Shown here piece by piece: positions 8,567-18,052 of a stretch of 64,000 nt of DNA. The DNA lies in the NCBI GenBank assembly GCA_964593455.1, contig CAZQHK010000016.1, positions 1-64,000 on the forward strand, given 5' to 3'. Each line of letters starts with the position of its first letter. Position 1 is the stretch's first letter. A program made the position numbers and the translations under genes. The notes under the pieces were generated by a model. It had not been told where the DNA came from. It did no database searches and saw only the letters and a program-made list of their open reading frames with translations. The stretch comes from CAZQHK01 sp964593455 (lineage in GTDB: Bacteria > Muiribacteriota > CAYSPT01).

Positions 8567-10339
8567 GGAAGATGCGGTTTTCTTGGTGAGCAAGAAATCT
8601 TCCAGGGCCAGTGCATCGAGTCCGCTGCCGTAAAAATCACGGATAGCTTCCACCGGTGTACAGATGATGGGTTCGCCTCTTAGGTTAAATGAGGTGTTGA
8701 GTACCAGAGGGATACCAGTTAAGGCGTGGAAACTATTTATCATTTCCCAGTACCGGGGAGCGGTGTTCTTGTTTACCAGGTGCGGTCGGGTAGTGCCGTC
8801 CACGTGCACAACCGCCGGGATCCGTTCCCGCCAATCGGACGAAACCCTGAAAGCCTGGGTCATAAAAGGTGCTGAGGCTATGTTCTGAAGCCATTCCCCG
8901 GCATATTCCTGCAGGGCTGAGGGAGCGAAAGGCCGCCATGGTTCTCTTCCTTTAACCTTCAGGTTGAGCCGGTCTTTCATGTCTTTAAGTCCGGGATGAG
9001 CCAGTATGGAGCGGGCACCGAGAGCCCGGGGGCCGATCTCCATCCGGCCGCTGAACCAGCCTACCGTTTTACCGTCAGCCAGCAGTCGGGCGACACTGTC
9101 CGGCATGTTTTTCGGCCGGGTGAAGGGCAGGTTGAGGCGGTTTACAATAGCGGCTATCGCCTCATTGGAAAAATCAGGACCATAATACGGGTGATCCATG
9201 TGAAACCGGGGATCTAACCCATGTTCCAGGGCAATGATCATGGCTGCTCCCAGGGCCGTTCCCGAGTCGTGAGGCACGGGCGGGATGAAAATGTTTTCCA
9301 ACCCAGCCTGTTCTCGAAGTATCATGTTAGTCGTGCAGTTGAGAGCAACACCGCCGGCCATGCACAGCGTTTTGGAGCCAGCCAGTTTCAGGGTTTTTCG
9401 GGCCAGAACTGTGGCCGCCTGTTCCAGTCGTTGTTGCACGGAAAAAGCAATATTTTGGTGTCGTTCGGTTATCTCTTCTCCATGACCTCGGGGTGGGCCG
9501 AGGAGCGAAACCAGGTCGTCGGTGTAAAAACGGCCGTACGAATGGGCTCCTACCAGGATATAGGTTTGGTTCAACCGGTAATCTCCGTTAGTGGACGGCA
9601 AGAGAATGTTATCGATGTAACCTTCGATCTCGGGATCTTCTTTCCCATAAGCGGCCAATCCCATCAGCTTGCCTTCGTTGCGGTGAGGCGTGAAACCGAG
9701 ATACTCCGTGAAGGCCGAATAGAAATCGCCGAGTGATCTCGTATAGGTAATTTTCGTGAAGAACTTAATGCGCTTTCCTTCTCCCACTCCCAGGGTGAGG
9801 CTGTGTAGTTCTCCTGAGCCGTCGTATGTCATAATAGCCGCCTGGTCTTCTCCGCAGCAGAAAAATGTGCAGCAGGCGTGGCACAGGTGATGGTTGAGAA
9901 AACGCATGGTGGGAATCGGATCGGTTGGCCATTGAGTACGTAAAATCCGTATCGTTCTCGGAATAATATAGGATGGTTGTTTTTTAAACAGATCGATGAT
10001 TCCATCGCTGGCCGGCAGCAGCCCTTGTGAATTATTGATGCGGTGCTTGATATTAAAGAGATTTTTGAGATACTTGACCAGGTAATTCGCCGGAACCCTG
10101 AACCGGTACAGGTTATAGTCCCAGCCCACGGCCAGATGGTCCACGTCTTTCAGAGAAAGTCCGGCCCGGTCAAGGCAGAACTTCATGGATCTGATGGGAA
10201 ACAGATTCTCCGATTGTTTGATTCGGTTGAATCGTTCTTCTTCGGCGAAGGCCACCAGTTTGCCATCAATCATCAGGCAGGCTGCCGGGTTCAAGTCATA
10301 CGCGGAGATTCCGACGATGTTCAAGGTTTTAGGTGTCAT
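8558..10339 (-). CDS. Carbamoyltransferase, NodU/CmcH (TobZ-like) family
   Basis: Predicted to make carbamoyl-adenylate from carbamoyl phosphate and ATP and transfer the carbamoyl group to a hydroxyl of a sugar or other small molecule. The N-terminal Kae1-like domain shows NIVGISAYDLNPAACLMIDG, AEEERFNRIK and the metal-site region HHLCHACC. The C-terminal domain has GPRALGARSILAHP and EPWRPFAPSAL. A GTG at 10384 would lengthen it by 15 residues, but family similarity and the predicted transcription start (about 10368) favour ATG 10339. The acceptor is unknown; with LPS and DUF5989/SGNH genes in the window, a surface glycan is plausible. It is divergent from the FIST-cyclase gene. Confidence 0.93.
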   Translation of the reverse strand: MTPKTLNIVGISAYDLNPAACLMIDGKLVAFAEEERFNRIKQSENLFPIRSMKFCLDRAGLSLKDVDHLAVGWDYNLYRFRVPANYLVKYLKNLFNIKHRINNSQGLLPASDGIIDLFKKQPSYIIPRTIRILRTQWPTDPIPTMRFLNHHLCHACCTFFCCGEDQAAIMTYDGSGELHSLTLGVGEGKRIKFFTKITYTRSLGDFYSAFTEYLGFTPHRNEGKLMGLAAYGKEDPEIEGYIDNILLPSTNGDYRLNQTYILVGAHSYGRFYTDDLVSLLGPPRGHGEEITERHQNIAFSVQQRLEQAATVLARKTLKLAGSKTLCMAGGVALNCTTNMILREQAGLENIFIPPVPHDSGTALGAAMIIALEHGLDPRFHMDHPYYGPDFSNEAIAAIVNRLNLPFTRPKNMPDSVARLLADGKTVGWFSGRMEIGPRALGARSILAHPGLKDMKDRLNLKVKGREPWRPFAPSALQEYAGEWLQNIASAPFMTQAFRVSSDWRERIPAVVHVDGTTRPHLVNKNTAPRYWEMINSFHALTGIPLVLNTSFNLRGEPIICTPVEAIRDFYGSGLDALALEDFLLTKKTASSLT

Positions 10340-10374
10340 CTTCCTATAATAGTAAACTTCTAGACGGTCATAAA

Positions 10375-10404
10375 AGTCTAGCACGGCAGTGTTTTTTGCG
10401 TCAA
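10375..10404 (-). promoter_or_regulatory. Predicted sigma-70 promoter for the carbamoyltransferase
   Basis: Minus-strand TTGACG (10404-10399) is followed after 18 bases by TAGACT (10380-10375). The implied start near 10368 supports translation from ATG 10339 rather than from the upstream GTG. Confidence 0.45.
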
Positions 10405-10431
10405 GCGGCGTGTATGGAGTAAACTGATTCT

Positions 10432-12534
10432 ATGTTAGTGAAAACTGGCATCGGTGTCAGTATCCATGAAAATACTGCGAAAGCGGCTAAGCACGCGGTC
10501 AAGATGGCGCTCGAGCAGAATCCCGACCCGGACGTTACCATTCTTTTCGGATCGATCTGGCACGACCAGGCTGTACTTCTGGCTGCGGTCAACCGGTATG
10601 TAAAGGGATGTCCGGTATTCGGCTGTTCCTCTTATGTTGAGTTTTCCAGCGCCGGGTTGTCGGAAAAATCAGTTTTGGTTGTAACGCTTTCCTCTGCTCA
10701 CATCCGGTTTCACCGGTTTACCCAGGAGATCGATTCAAATAAAAGCTGTGAATCGGCCCGTTCGCTCATGCAGCAGGTTATAGATGAAGGCGGCGGGCTT
10801 CTCTCCGGCCGCTCGGTTGGTTTGTTTCTTCCCGATGTCTACGGTGGCGATTGTGTCGAATACTTAAACGGTGTCAAGGACAGCATCGGTAACCGTCTTC
10901 CCCTGGTCGGCGGCGGTTGCTCAAACCAGGTGTTTAAAGATCCGAGAGATCCCGGTTATTGGAAAAATTACCAGTACATGGATGATAGGCTATTGGAAAA
11001 CAACTTCAATCTGCTGGTAATGGAACCGCTTGATGACCGGATCACGTTCAGTTTCGCGTACGATACCGTGTGGTCTCCGGTAGCGCCACCGGTGTCGTGC
11101 ACGCGCCAGAGCGGCGATACGCTCTACGAGGTTGACGGAGTTGCGGTCATGGAATATTACCGCCGCTACCTGGGTGACGGATTTCTGGAGAAACTCGGGG
11201 CCGATATTCTCAGCCGGTACCCGTTCTTGTTGATTTACGACACTCCTCGCGGGCAGCGCAGTAATGTCATCTGTGTGTTCGATTTCGACCAGAAGGCTGG
11301 TTCGGCCCGCATATATCCGCCGCTGGACGTTCAAGGAGCCAAACTTCAACTGGTATGCCTTAATCGCGAGGACCTCGTCCTGGGGGCTGCAAAGGCGGTT
11401 CAGGCTGCCCGGGAAGCTCTCGGGGACAGCCATCCGGAGCTATGCGTGATTTTCAATTGCCAGTTGCGACGGAACCTTTTGCAGTCAACCGTTCAAAAAG
11501 AGATAGCTTCCATCATTTCTGTATTGGGAGGCCGGGTACCGCTGGTCGGTTTTTATGCCATGGGCGAGTTCGGCCCGCTTTACAACCGTTATGACCAGGT
11601 CGTGGATCCGGATAATCCCTTCGGCGGTACGTTTCCGTTTTCTACTTCCACCTCTGTTTTAATGATCGGCGCCAAAGGCGAGCCCGATGGAGACAGGGAT
11701 TACAGAAAAGATCTCTCTACCCGCTTGGAGCGGGAAAAAGAGCGGATGATCCAGGGTAAAGAGCGAGAGACAATAGAGATGCTCAAACAAAAGCTCGACG
11801 ACAGTGAAGAGATCACCCTGCTATCTGAGTTGGCCTTGAAACAGATAAACAAGCAGAATTACGAGATGGCCGTAACGATTAAACGGCAGTACGAGGAGTT
11901 GTCCCGACTGCAGACCATCATTAAACAGCACACCCCGGTGAATGTTTGGGAAAAGGCAGGGTTTTTCTCTCGCCAGGGAGCTACCTCCATCCCGAATGAA
12001 GAGCTTCACCTGACAATGATGTTCATGGATATAAAAGGTTTTACCAGTTATGCGGAGAAACATACTGCCCAGGAGGTCATCGGGGCCATCAACGACATTT
12101 TCGCTCCGGCTACCGATCTGATCTACCGGCATGAAGGTGATGTGGACAAGTACATCGGGGATTGCATCTTCGCTATTTTTCCCAATCCTTTGGCTGCAGT
12201 GCTCAGTGCCATGGAGATTCAACTGTTTCTGCGTGAGCACGGTGGCGCCGACTCTCCGTTTTCCATCAGGATCGGTATAAACAGCGGCCGGGTGGTAAGC
12301 GGCAACGTGGGCAGCGACACACGGTGCGACAATACGCTGATCGGTGATGCCGTCAACACAGCTCAACGCTTGGAATCGAACTGCGCACCCGGATGTATCC
12401 TGCTATCCGATGACTGTTATCAGGCCGTTCGTCACTCGTTGCCTCCAGAGATTCAATCCGTGGCCGTTAAGCAGGTAGCTTTGAAAGGGAAAAAAGAGCC
12501 GATGACGGTTCACGAGCTGTCATTGGATGAATAG
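10432..12534 (+). CDS. FIST-domain sensor fused to class III adenylate cyclase
   Basis: A 700-residue signalling protein. Residues ~25-225 match the FIST N domain (DPDVTILFGSIW, CPVFGCSSYVEFSSAG, PLVGGGCSNQ) and ~230-420 the FIST C domain (RVPLVGFYAMGEFGP), a ligand-sensing module thought to bind small molecules such as amino acids. A charged coiled coil (~425-500) leads to a class III nucleotide cyclase domain (~525-690). Both metal-binding aspartates are present (D533 in MFMDIKGFT; D577 in KYIGD), as are the purine-site lysine K573 and the transition-state VNTAQRLE motif, so it should be active and make cAMP from ATP. It has no membrane segment, so the sensor is cytoplasmic. No cAMP receptor gene is visible nearby. 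A run of nine C (12546-12554) lies just after the stop. Confidence 0.9.
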   Translation: MLVKTGIGVSIHENTAKAAKHAVKMALEQNPDPDVTILFGSIWHDQAVLLAAVNRYVKGCPVFGCSSYVEFSSAGLSEKSVLVVTLSSAHIRFHRFTQEIDSNKSCESARSLMQQVIDEGGGLLSGRSVGLFLPDVYGGDCVEYLNGVKDSIGNRLPLVGGGCSNQVFKDPRDPGYWKNYQYMDDRLLENNFNLLVMEPLDDRITFSFAYDTVWSPVAPPVSCTRQSGDTLYEVDGVAVMEYYRRYLGDGFLEKLGADILSRYPFLLIYDTPRGQRSNVICVFDFDQKAGSARIYPPLDVQGAKLQLVCLNREDLVLGAAKAVQAAREALGDSHPELCVIFNCQLRRNLLQSTVQKEIASIISVLGGRVPLVGFYAMGEFGPLYNRYDQVVDPDNPFGGTFPFSTSTSVLMIGAKGEPDGDRDYRKDLSTRLEREKERMIQGKERETIEMLKQKLDDSEEITLLSELALKQINKQNYEMAVTIKRQYEELSRLQTIIKQHTPVNVWEKAGFFSRQGATSIPNEELHLTMMFMDIKGFTSYAEKHTAQEVIGAINDIFAPATDLIYRHEGDVDKYIGDCIFAIFPNPLAAVLSAMEIQLFLREHGGADSPFSIRIGINSGRVVSGNVGSDTRCDNTLIGDAVNTAQRLESNCAPGCILLSDDCYQAVRHSLPPEIQSVAVKQVALKGKKEPMTVHELSLDE

Positions 12535-12609
12535 ATATACTCCTTCCCCCCCCCATACACTTTTCAACTTTTCTCAAATTGGCGCCTGTTGAGTCTCCCG
12601 GCGGGCGTA

Positions 12610-12638
12610 TTGACGGTGTATCGACTATGGCTTATAAT
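12610..12638 (+). promoter_or_regulatory. Predicted sigma-70 promoter of the LPS-core cluster
   Basis: TTGACG (12610-12615), a 17-base spacer and a perfect TATAAT (12633-12638) lie 69 bases before the first glycosyltransferase. This is one of the best promoter matches in the window and probably drives the packed genes that follow. No ops/JUMPstart element (GGCGGTAG) was seen in the leader. Confidence 0.65.
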
Positions 12639-12706
12639 GCCCATGATAAGCGGGATCTTACCGTGGCTGAGGCCTATTAATAAGGTCCATTAAGGATCGT
12701 TTAAAT

Positions 12707-13930
12707 ATGAATATACTCATGATTTCGCCGCGAAGTCTGACGGCGCGGTGCGGAGTTTCCGATTACGCCGCCGCACTTCTCAGTCATTTACGAAACAGCG
12801 GTATCAACGCCGATCATCTGTCGCCTGATGAACATGGGGTAAAAGATTTTATCCGCCGGTTACGCTTTTTTGCCCCTGATATTATCCATCTCCAGTATCA
12901 TCGGGACGATTTTAAAAAATCTCACTGGCCAGCGGTAATGTCGCTCCTGTCAGGGATAACTACTATTCCCCTGATAACTACGTTCCATGATCTTCCCTGG
13001 CCGAGCCGGGAGTATGGGGCCGGTATTGCCGGTTTTTCGGACCGGTTACTTCTCTGGTTTTCAGCGAAAGTACTGTTTACCAACCGGTACGACTTGGGTG
13101 AAGCGGCCAGACGCTACCCCGTAATTGGTGAAAAGGCCGACCTGGCTCCGGTGGGACCGGGCCGGGAATGCATTTTACCGGAAGCGTTTGACCGCCGTTT
13201 GGTTCGCCGGCAGCTCGGGTTCAATGACGGGGAGATTATCCTTCTCTATTTCGGTTTTTTGAAACCGGGCAAGGGAGTGGAGACACTGATAGAATCAATA
13301 CGTCTTCTGCTTAAACGGGGCCATCGGGTAAAGCTTTTGATAGTTGGAGATCTTCACACCGAGGCCGGAACCGGTGAAATGTCTTACGCCGAATCCATTC
13401 GCCGTTCGTGTGAAGATGAAACATTGACCGGCCAGATAACGGTCATGGGGTATTTAAAACCCGACGAGATCTCCGCGGTGCTCAAGGCGGGAGATATCGG
13501 AGTCCTGCCCTTTGACGAAGGTTTGAGTTCAAAAAGAAGCAGTTTTTTTACCCTGATCCAGCACGGTATTCCGACCGTATCAACCAGGGGAGCCAAATCC
13601 AGAGATACACTGGTGGAAGCGGCTGCGGCTTTCCTGGTTCCTTCCCGTGACCCATCGGCCCTGGCCTCACATCTGGAACGGATGATCACGGATCAAACAC
13701 TGATCGACCGGATAATGCCACGGCTGGCGATTTACATGCGGGACCATCACAGCTGGCCGGCGATCGTGCAATTTCAAATGGTGCTCTACCGGAACCTCCT
13801 TAAAAAAGTAAGTGCTGACGGGAACATCGGGATAAACGATAGATCTCTCAATGAATTATGCCGGATCCTTCCGGCGGGGAAAGGCACAGTGTGCGATGAA
13901 GGTCCTGGATGTCGGATGCGGAAAGCTTAA
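12707..13930 (+). CDS. Glycosyltransferase family 4 (GT-B fold)
   Basis: A 407-residue predicted retaining glycosyltransferase. The N-terminal half starts MNILMISPRSLTARCGVSDYA, the glycine/serine-rich acceptor-side loop typical of GT4 enzymes. The C-terminal half has LLYFGFLKPGKGVETLIESI and the donor-binding region GDIGVLPFDEGLSSKRSS. It is the first gene after the promoter at 12610. Its last 35 bases overlap the methyltransferase gene, so the two are probably translationally coupled. Donor and acceptor are not identifiable; core or O-chain LPS sugar transfer is inferred from the neighbours. Confidence 0.88.
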   Translation: MNILMISPRSLTARCGVSDYAAALLSHLRNSGINADHLSPDEHGVKDFIRRLRFFAPDIIHLQYHRDDFKKSHWPAVMSLLSGITTIPLITTFHDLPWPSREYGAGIAGFSDRLLLWFSAKVLFTNRYDLGEAARRYPVIGEKADLAPVGPGRECILPEAFDRRLVRRQLGFNDGEIILLYFGFLKPGKGVETLIESIRLLLKRGHRVKLLIVGDLHTEAGTGEMSYAESIRRSCEDETLTGQITVMGYLKPDEISAVLKAGDIGVLPFDEGLSSKRSSFFTLIQHGIPTVSTRGAKSRDTLVEAAAAFLVPSRDPSALASHLERMITDQTLIDRIMPRLAIYMRDHHSWPAIVQFQMVLYRNLLKKVSADGNIGINDRSLNELCRILPAGKGTVCDEGPGCRMRKA

Positions 13931-14399
13931 GCACGGTAATGCGTTTGGGGTGGACATAGACCCCGGCTCTGACGCCGACTGTCTGGCTGATGTCGGCCGG
14001 GACGGGCTGCCGTTTAAAAACTCGATCTTTGACATGGTGATTTGCCGCCATGTACTCGAGCATCTTGAAAACCTGGAACGGGTTATGGGAGAACTGCACC
14101 GAATCGGCGTTGACGGTGCCCGGGTAGTTATCACTACTCCGCATTTCACCTGTGTCCATTCCTATACCGATATCAGTCATCGTTACCATTTTTCCTTGAA
14201 TTCCTTCCAGTGCTTCTACCGGAATACAAAAGCTTGTTTCTACTTGAAAAAGAAGCGTTTGAAGTTCCGTACGCTGCATCGATTAATGGGATTGGAGCTG
14301 TTGTTCAACATGTTTCCCGGAGTATATGAAAAGTACTGGCTCTACCTGTTCCCTGCCAAGGAAATTCAACTCGTACTCGAGGTGGTCAAGAACCAGTGA
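13896..14399 (+). CDS. Class I SAM-dependent methyltransferase (Methyltransf_11 type)
   Basis: A 167-residue protein starting MKVLDVGCGKLKHG, which holds SAM motif I (DVGCG). The acidic post-motif (GVDIDP) and ICRHVLEHLENLERVMGELHR follow. The longer frame opens at 13851, but the ATG at 13896 starts exactly at the family domain and is preferred. It is compact compared with free-standing methyltransferases and may act on a sugar or lipid-linked glycan made by the flanking glycosyltransferases. It overlaps the upstream gene by 35 bases and the downstream GTG start by four. Confidence 0.85.
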   Translation: MKVLDVGCGKLKHGNAFGVDIDPGSDADCLADVGRDGLPFKNSIFDMVICRHVLEHLENLERVMGELHRIGVDGARVVITTPHFTCVHSYTDISHRYHFSLNSFQCFYRNTKACFYLKKKRLKFRTLHRLMGLELLFNMFPGVYEKYWLYLFPAKEIQLVLEVVKNQ

Positions 14400-15223
14400 A
14401 AAAAAATGGGAACTGCGATCGTCCCCCGGTTTCAGCCGTGGTGATAACGTTTAATGAGGAGGACAGACTCTCCGCATGTCTTTCTTCCCTGGATTGGGTG
14501 GAAGAGATCGTGGTGGTTGATTCCTGCAGTACAGATGCCACTTGCCAGGTTGCCTCCCGGTTCACCGACCGGATCCTCGAACATCCGTTTGAAAATTTTG
14601 CCGCTCAAAAAAAATGGGCTGTTGAGCAAGTGTCTCACAACTGGGTATTGAACCTCGACGCGGACGAGGCATTGTCTCCTTCCCTGGTAGAAGAATTGAA
14701 AGCTTTACCGGCATCAGTATGGGAACACTGCTCCGGTATTGAGATGCCCATTAGCACCAACTTCTTTGGCAGAGGGCTGAAATTCGGCGGCTGGTATCCG
14801 AATTATCATCTCAGGTGCTTCCGGAAGGACAGCTGTCGGTTCAATGAACTTCCGGTCCATGAATCGATTTTGGTAGAAGGTACTGTTCACCGGCTGCGCC
14901 ACCCTTTGCTTCACCGTCCCTACCGCAACCTGGCACATTATCTTGAAAAAGTAGATCGTTACTCCACCCTGGCTGCCGGAGAAATGTTTAAAAACAGGAA
15001 GTTAAAAGAGGTGGCCGCCATCAATATCGCCCTGAGGCCGGCCGCCTGTTTTTTGCGGCGGTTTATCTTGCAGCTTGGGTTTCTGGACGGCTTTGCCGGG
15101 CTGGTGGCAAACGGATTTCACGTAATGTATGTTTTTCTCAAGTACGCAAAAATATGGGAGATGAAACAACGGGACCAGGGATGTTCCGGCACCGGGATGA
15201 AAGCTCCGGGGAACGAACCGTGA
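14396..15223 (+). CDS. Glycosyltransferase family 2, WaaE/KdtX-like
   Basis: A 275-residue GT-A enzyme. It has the nucleotide-binding start VSAVVITFNEEDRLSACLSSL, VVDSCSTDAT and the metal-binding motif in NLDADEAL, preceded by AAQKKWAVEQVSHNW, a pattern typical of the WaaE/KdtX branch that adds glucose to LPS inner-core heptose. The start is GTG at 14396, overlapping the preceding stop (GTGA). A hydrophobic C-terminal stretch (~residues 215-250) may tether it to the membrane. The exact sugar is inference. Confidence 0.88.
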   Translation: MKKNGNCDRPPVSAVVITFNEEDRLSACLSSLDWVEEIVVVDSCSTDATCQVASRFTDRILEHPFENFAAQKKWAVEQVSHNWVLNLDADEALSPSLVEELKALPASVWEHCSGIEMPISTNFFGRGLKFGGWYPNYHLRCFRKDSCRFNELPVHESILVEGTVHRLRHPLLHRPYRNLAHYLEKVDRYSTLAAGEMFKNRKLKEVAAINIALRPAACFLRRFILQLGFLDGFAGLVANGFHVMYVFLKYAKIWEMKQRDQGCSGTGMKAPGNEP

Positions 15224-15297
15224 TGAGAGAGGCAGGCAGCCGGTGCACACGTCTGGCCGGCACCGCAGCTGGGAACTAGGGAATATGGAGGAGATCA

Positions 15298-16344
15298 ATG
15301 ATTTCGGACGGTGTTGCGATACGAAACATTATCGTCATGCGTCCACGGTACGTGGGTGACGTTCTCCTCACGGTTCCGGTGCTTCATCGATTAAAAGAAC
15401 AATTCCCCGAAGCACACCTCTGTTTTCTGGCTGATCCCGCTGTTAAGAGCTTGATAGACTGTTGTCCGTATGTTGACTCGGTTCTGGTTTTCGACCGTAA
15501 AGGAGTACATAAAAGCCTGGCCGGACGCTTCCGGTTTATGTCGGAGCTTAAACAGCGTAAATTCGATCTGGCGGTAATTCTTCTGCGGTCATTTTCCAGT
15601 GCGCTCTATGCCTTTTTGGCCGGTATTCCCATCAGGGCCGGCTTTGACACCGAACGTCGGGGACTGCTGCTCACTCACCGGACGCCGTATAATCGGGATA
15701 TGTACGAAACCGATTGTTTCCAATCTGTCGTCGACACGTTGGGAATTGACGGTAGCGGAGCTTCCCTGGAATGGTGGCCGAGGGAGGACGACCGGACATC
15801 TATTGACGCCTGGTTGAAAAAGAACGGCTGCGATGACGGTCGGGGTATACTGTTCATCAATCCCGGTCCTTCCGGTAGCCCCAAATCGTACGACAGCCTG
15901 AAGTTTGCCAGGGTAGCTGACCGGGCTGTTGAAGAACACGGGGCGGTGGTGGTAATAACCTGGGGACCGGGTGAAAAACAAATGGCGGAAACGGTGTTGG
16001 ACAATATGAAACAAACCGGGCTCCTGGCTCCGCCCACCGATCTCTTGCAGTTGGCGGCATTGCTCGAACGAGGCCGGGTCATGGTGACAACTGACACCGG
16101 TCCTCTTCACCTGGCAGCGGCGGTTGGTCTTTCCACCGTAGCTCTTTTTGGCCCGACAAACCAGGCCAAATGGAATCCACGCAGTGACCGGCACGAGGCG
16201 ATAAAAAAAGAAATAGTGTGCTGGCCCTGTAATTTTCACCACTGTAATAATGAATATCAATGCATGGATCTGATAGAAATAGAGGATATTTCCGGTCATG
16301 TTACCCGGCTATGGAATGAAGAACATAAAGGAGAACGCCAGTGA
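15298..16344 (+). CDS. Glycosyltransferase family 9, heptosyltransferase-like (WaaF type)
   Basis: A 348-residue GT-B enzyme of the ADP-heptose:LPS heptosyltransferase family. The N-terminal domain shows MRPRYVGDVLLTVPVLHRLKE. The C-terminal donor-binding domain shows FINPGPSGSPKSYD, MVTTDTGPLHLAAAVGLSTVALFGPTN and the cysteine-containing tail CWPCNFHHCNNEYQCM. It would add heptose to the growing inner core at the cytoplasmic face of the inner membrane. It is one of three GT9 proteins in the cluster (also at 20446 and 21480). Confidence 0.9.
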   Translation: MISDGVAIRNIIVMRPRYVGDVLLTVPVLHRLKEQFPEAHLCFLADPAVKSLIDCCPYVDSVLVFDRKGVHKSLAGRFRFMSELKQRKFDLAVILLRSFSSALYAFLAGIPIRAGFDTERRGLLLTHRTPYNRDMYETDCFQSVVDTLGIDGSGASLEWWPREDDRTSIDAWLKKNGCDDGRGILFINPGPSGSPKSYDSLKFARVADRAVEEHGAVVVITWGPGEKQMAETVLDNMKQTGLLAPPTDLLQLAALLERGRVMVTTDTGPLHLAAAVGLSTVALFGPTNQAKWNPRSDRHEAIKKEIVCWPCNFHHCNNEYQCMDLIEIEDISGHVTRLWNEEHKGERQ

Positions 16345-17450
16345 AAGTTGCTTTTGTTGCTGATTCAATACCCGTCCGGGACGGAGAATCGATTCTGATC
16401 AATCTGATGAGTGGGTTGGAAACACCTTCCATGGAGATTCTTCCTGTGTGTCCGATGGAAGGGTCATTGGGCTGCGCGCTGAAAAACCGTGGTTGCCGGA
16501 TCGTTGATCTTCCCTTTAAAAAAGCCGACTCACCGTTCCAGGTAGCGGATCTTCTGGCCAATTTCTGGAGCATTGTTACCAGGGAAGACGTGGATATTAT
16601 TTATGCCGCTTCTCCCCGGGCGGCCAGGTATGGTTTTTCCATCTCACAGGTCACGGGAATACCGCTTGTCTATCACGCTTTCACCGGAAGAAGTTTGGGT
16701 CTCCAAATCTTGATGGGCCGGTTCGCCGGCGGGATCGTGTGTGCTTCCCGGCACGTTGCCTCACGTTTTGCTCGTGCTACCGTTCCCGTTAAAGTGATCT
16801 ACAGCGGTGTTGAACCGTCACTATTTACCTCTATCCGGGACAAAAAAAGACTCCGGCAGAAATGGGGTCTCGATCCGGATAAACCGGTAATAGGACTGGT
16901 TACCAACCTTGAATCCAACGGACAGGCGGATATGGTGATCAGGACGTTTAAACAGATGCTCGACGATATCCCCGACTCGATCCTGCTGATCGCCGGTTCC
17001 GATTTCCTCCGGGGAACATATTCTTTTGAACGGTATCTGTTACGGATGATCCGTGGACTCGATTTGCAGAATCGGGTTTTCATAAAACGGTTTACATCGT
17101 TTTTTGAGGAACTTTACGGCCTTACGGATATTCTGGTGTCCCCTTCAATCCACGAAGAAAATCTTTTTCCGTTGGTGGAGGCTATGGTCTCTGGAGTTCC
17201 GGTGGTAGCGGCACGTTCTGCCTGGGTAACCGAGTTTGTTAGCCATGGGGAGACCGGGATACTGGTGACAGAGGGAGATGAACATGAATTGCGGCAGACG
17301 GTGTATGGTTTGCTGACAGAACCTAGCCAGGCAGCCAAACTGGGTTCAGCGGCTTCTGCGGCGGCGTTGGATCGTTTTTCGGCTGAAAAAATGAGAGAAA
17401 ACCTGAACATCTTTTTAAACGAAGTCTCAGCGGCTAAGGGCGGTAGATAA
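16341..17450 (+). CDS. Glycosyltransferase family 4
   Basis: A 369-residue GT-B glycosyltransferase. The N-terminal domain is short and somewhat divergent (MKVAFVADSIPVRDGESILI). The C-terminal GT4 domain is clear: VIYSGVEPSLFTSIRDK, PVIGLVTNLESNGQADMVIRTF, and the conserved acidic donor site SPSIHEENLFPLVEAMVSGVPVVAAR. The start is GTG at 16341 in a GTGA overlap with the preceding heptosyltransferase-like gene, and the stop directly abuts gmhB, so all three are almost certainly one transcript. The substrate is unknown. Confidence 0.88.
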   Translation: MKVAFVADSIPVRDGESILINLMSGLETPSMEILPVCPMEGSLGCALKNRGCRIVDLPFKKADSPFQVADLLANFWSIVTREDVDIIYAASPRAARYGFSISQVTGIPLVYHAFTGRSLGLQILMGRFAGGIVCASRHVASRFARATVPVKVIYSGVEPSLFTSIRDKKRLRQKWGLDPDKPVIGLVTNLESNGQADMVIRTFKQMLDDIPDSILLIAGSDFLRGTYSFERYLLRMIRGLDLQNRVFIKRFTSFFEELYGLTDILVSPSIHEENLFPLVEAMVSGVPVVAARSAWVTEFVSHGETGILVTEGDEHELRQTVYGLLTEPSQAAKLGSAASAAALDRFSAEKMRENLNIFLNEVSAAKGGR

Positions 17451-18035
17451 ATGAACATGAAAGACCGGACGGTTTTTCTTGACCGCGACGGGACACTGGT
17501 AGATGAGATGGGATACGGTGGCGATCCATCGAAACTGACACTCTTCCCGGGAGCCGCTGAAGCAGTGGCCCGGCTCAATGGTGCAGGAGTAACCACCGTT
17601 CTGGTGAGTAATCAATCGGGGGTAGCCAGAGGTTATTTCAAAGAATCGGATGTAATTCGCTGTATGGAGCGCCTGCAGGATCTTCTTGCCACCAAGAACG
17701 GACATCTGGATGGGATAGAATTTTGTGTTCATCATCCCACCGAAGGTATCGGTCCGTATACCGTGAAGTGTCAATGCCGGAAACCGGCCATCGGCATGAT
17801 GGAACGGGCCGCCACCGCATTGGGAAGAGACCTGAAGCATTCGTTTGTGGTCGGTGACAGCTGGAGCGATATGGAGATGGCCGTCAACGCAGGCAGTAAG
17901 GCGGTACTGGTACTCACCGGTCATGGAAAGAACATTCTTCATCAACTGGAGCCAAAAGGAATATCGGTTGATTACATAGCGCCGACAGTGACAGAAGCAG
18001 TAGAATGGATACTTAAGCAGAAGCGTAGAAAATGA
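17451..18035 (+). CDS. gmhB: D-glycero-D-manno-heptose 1,7-bisphosphate phosphatase
   Basis: A 194-residue HAD-superfamily phosphatase. It has the catalytic DXD motif in VFLDRDGTLVDEMGY, then VSNQSGVARGYF, the zinc-binding region CVHHPTEG...CQCRKPAIGMM and VVGDSWSDMEMAVNAGSKAVLV. It removes the 7-phosphate from heptose 1,7-bisphosphate, the third step of ADP-heptose synthesis. It lies directly before the kinase (rfaE1) and adenylyltransferase (rfaE2) genes that flank this step in the pathway. No gmhA (sedoheptulose-7-phosphate isomerase) is present in the window. Confidence 0.93.
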   Translation: MNMKDRTVFLDRDGTLVDEMGYGGDPSKLTLFPGAAEAVARLNGAGVTTVLVSNQSGVARGYFKESDVIRCMERLQDLLATKNGHLDGIEFCVHHPTEGIGPYTVKCQCRKPAIGMMERAATALGRDLKHSFVVGDSWSDMEMAVNAGSKAVLVLTGHGKNILHQLEPKGISVDYIAPTVTEAVEWILKQKRRK

Positions 18036-18052
18036 GAGTTGAGATTTAGAAA

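Noticed and set aside
12546..12554. Run of nine C as a phase-variation tract
   Set aside because: It lies after the FIST-cyclase stop and before the LPS promoter, not within a reading frame or promoter spacer.
15589..16299. 236-residue minus-strand open frame
   Set aside because: Antisense to the GT9 gene at 15298; no motifs.
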